Below, piece by piece: positions 21,932 to 22,631 of a stretch of 22,631 nt of DNA. Numbering within the stretch: the stretch's first letter is position 1; every line of letters begins with the position of its first letter. The translations under genes and the position numbers were made by a program. This stretch comes from Clostridia bacterium (GTDB taxonomy: Bacteria > Bacillota > Clostridia > Oscillospirales > CAG-272). The DNA lies in the NCBI GenBank assembly GCA_024404655.1, contig JAKSPR010000004.1:1-22631 (forward strand), read 5' to 3'. Under the pieces are notes generated by a model. The model was not told where the DNA came from and made no database searches. It worked only from the letters and a program-made list of their open reading frames with translations.

Positions 21932-22471
21932 TTACGCCTGTACGGAAGCGCGGATCTTGTCGGAAACCTCTTCTCCGTACAGCGCCGTCACCAGCGTCAG
22001 ACCGAACTGCAGCGCAACACCCATACCCTTTGCGGTGATGAAATTTTCATCGGTGACAACACTCTTTGCGGAAATATTCGCATCTACCAGATACTTTTCA
22101 AATCCGGGATAGCAGATGGCGGAACGTCCGGTGAGCAGTCCCAGCTTGCCGATGATGGAGGGAGCCGCACAGATGGCACCGATGGTGATACCGCGCTCGG
22201 CTGCATAACGGATCGCATCATGTACCGCCGCGGACCGGTCAAGATTGGAGGTGCCGGGCATGCCGCCGGGCAGAATGATCATCTCCAGTGCGCTGTCCAG
22301 TACCATTTCGTCGGTGGTGATATCCGCGGTCACGGTGATGCCGTGGGAACCGGTGACAGCCTTTCCCGTCACGCCCACCGTCTGAATCTCCGCACCCGCC
22401 CGGCGCAGAAGGTCCAGAGGTGTCAGGGCCTCCACTTCTTCAAATCCGTCGGCAAGAAATAAGTAAACCAT
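21932..22471 (-). CDS. DJ-1/PfpI family protein (YajL/DJ-1-like)
   Basis: From MVYLFLADGFEEVEALTPLD the product is 179 residues. The nucleophile elbow AICAAPS places the reactive Cys at 101, and Glu14 in GFEEVE corresponds to human DJ-1 Glu18, which tunes that Cys. GG(M)PG at 69-73 forms the oxyanion region. The family includes glyoxalase-like, chaperone-like and deglycase-reported members, and the exact activity is not settled. The frame extends 28 codons further upstream, but AAGGA at 7 nt and homology favour the ATG at 22471. It is the first gene of the unit that contains mltG. Confidence 0.92.
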   Translation of the reverse strand: MVYLFLADGFEEVEALTPLDLLRRAGAEIQTVGVTGKAVTGSHGITVTADITTDEMVLDSALEMIILPGGMPGTSNLDRSAAVHDAIRYAAERGITIGAICAAPSIIGKLGLLTGRSAICYPGFEKYLVDANISAKSVVTDENFITAKGMGVALQFGLTLVTALYGEEVSDKIRASVQA

Positions 22472-22526
22472 AAAAAATCCTTTCTTTTTCTCCTGTCGGG
22501 GCCTGCATTCCATGCTGCCCCGCTTT

Positions 22527-22555
22527 ATAGTATGGCACATCCGCCGCCGGGTCAA
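22527..22555 (-). promoter_or_regulatory. Sigma-A type promoter before the DJ-1 family gene
   Basis: On the minus strand TTGACC (22550-22555) and TACTAT (22527-22532) are separated by 17 bp. It would drive the unit from the DJ-1 gene to the GH32 gene. The remaining 76 bases to the right edge hold no gene that I can see. Confidence 0.6.
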
Positions 22556-22631
22556 GACACAGACGACGGAAAAATTGTTGGTTCAGGGTTGTAATTTTAC
22601 GCTTTTTGCGCTTTTTTCAGATACGGTGCGA

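Noticed and set aside
22590..22620. Short inverted repeat with a T-run near the right edge as a plus-strand terminator
   Set aside because: The possible stem is only 3-4 bp (CGC/GCG around TTTTT) and no plus-strand gene precedes it.
1..22631. CRISPR arrays, insertion sequences, prophage or tRNA/rRNA genes
   Set aside because: I found no regularly spaced repeats, transposase or integrase sequence, or convincing tRNA or rRNA in the window.

Overview
The window comes from a low-to-mid GC Gram-positive bacterium of the Bacillota, class Clostridia, most likely near Oscillospirales. The reasons are the canonical S10-spc gene order, a four-cysteine (zinc) S14 as the only S14 seen, an L24 with a CxxC...CxxC ribbon, strong AGGAGG ribosome binding sites, and neighbours such as a TIGR03905-like TSCPD protein, a DUF1653 protein and a small 2[4Fe-4S] ferredoxin. 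The placement below class is inference. Every gene I can support lies on the minus strand, so the biology reads from high to low coordinates.

Five transcription units can be proposed. (1) About 22550 to 15560: DJ-1/PfpI protein, 5-formyltetrahydrofolate cyclo-ligase, CPBP membrane protease, mltG (split by an in-frame amber codon), a U32 protein of the RNA-hydroxylation type, a DUF1653 protein and a GH32 fructosidase, ending in a hairpin that overlaps the last stop codon. (2) A 56-residue ferredoxin with its own promoter and a strong terminator. (3) trmN6, rsmI and a GH99-like/WbsX protein, ending in a terminator near 12250. (4) A TSCPD protein, a phosphoglucomutase-type enzyme and a polytopic membrane protein, ending in a terminator near 9070. 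(5) The S10-spc ribosomal protein operon from rpsJ to the start of rpsE, which runs off the left edge.

The ribosomal genes are ordinary; the RNA around them is not. A good sigma-A promoter (TTGCAA, 17 bp, TATAAT) lies about 400 nt upstream of rpsJ, giving a long leader rich in hairpins. This leader carries an imperfect direct repeat of about 50 nt. The core word of that repeat (CCGGGTGTTTC on the plus strand) recurs in a second place: a 320-bp gene-free, hairpin-rich gap between rpsN and rpsH, two genes normally almost contiguous. The sharing suggests an undescribed cis-acting RNA element controlling ribosomal protein synthesis. It is the main candidate for something new here.

The other notable point is mltG. 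Both halves are well conserved and in the same frame, separated by a single TAG. TAG ends no other gene in the window. The N-terminal cytoplasmic part of this MltG also contains four 17-residue helical repeats in tandem.
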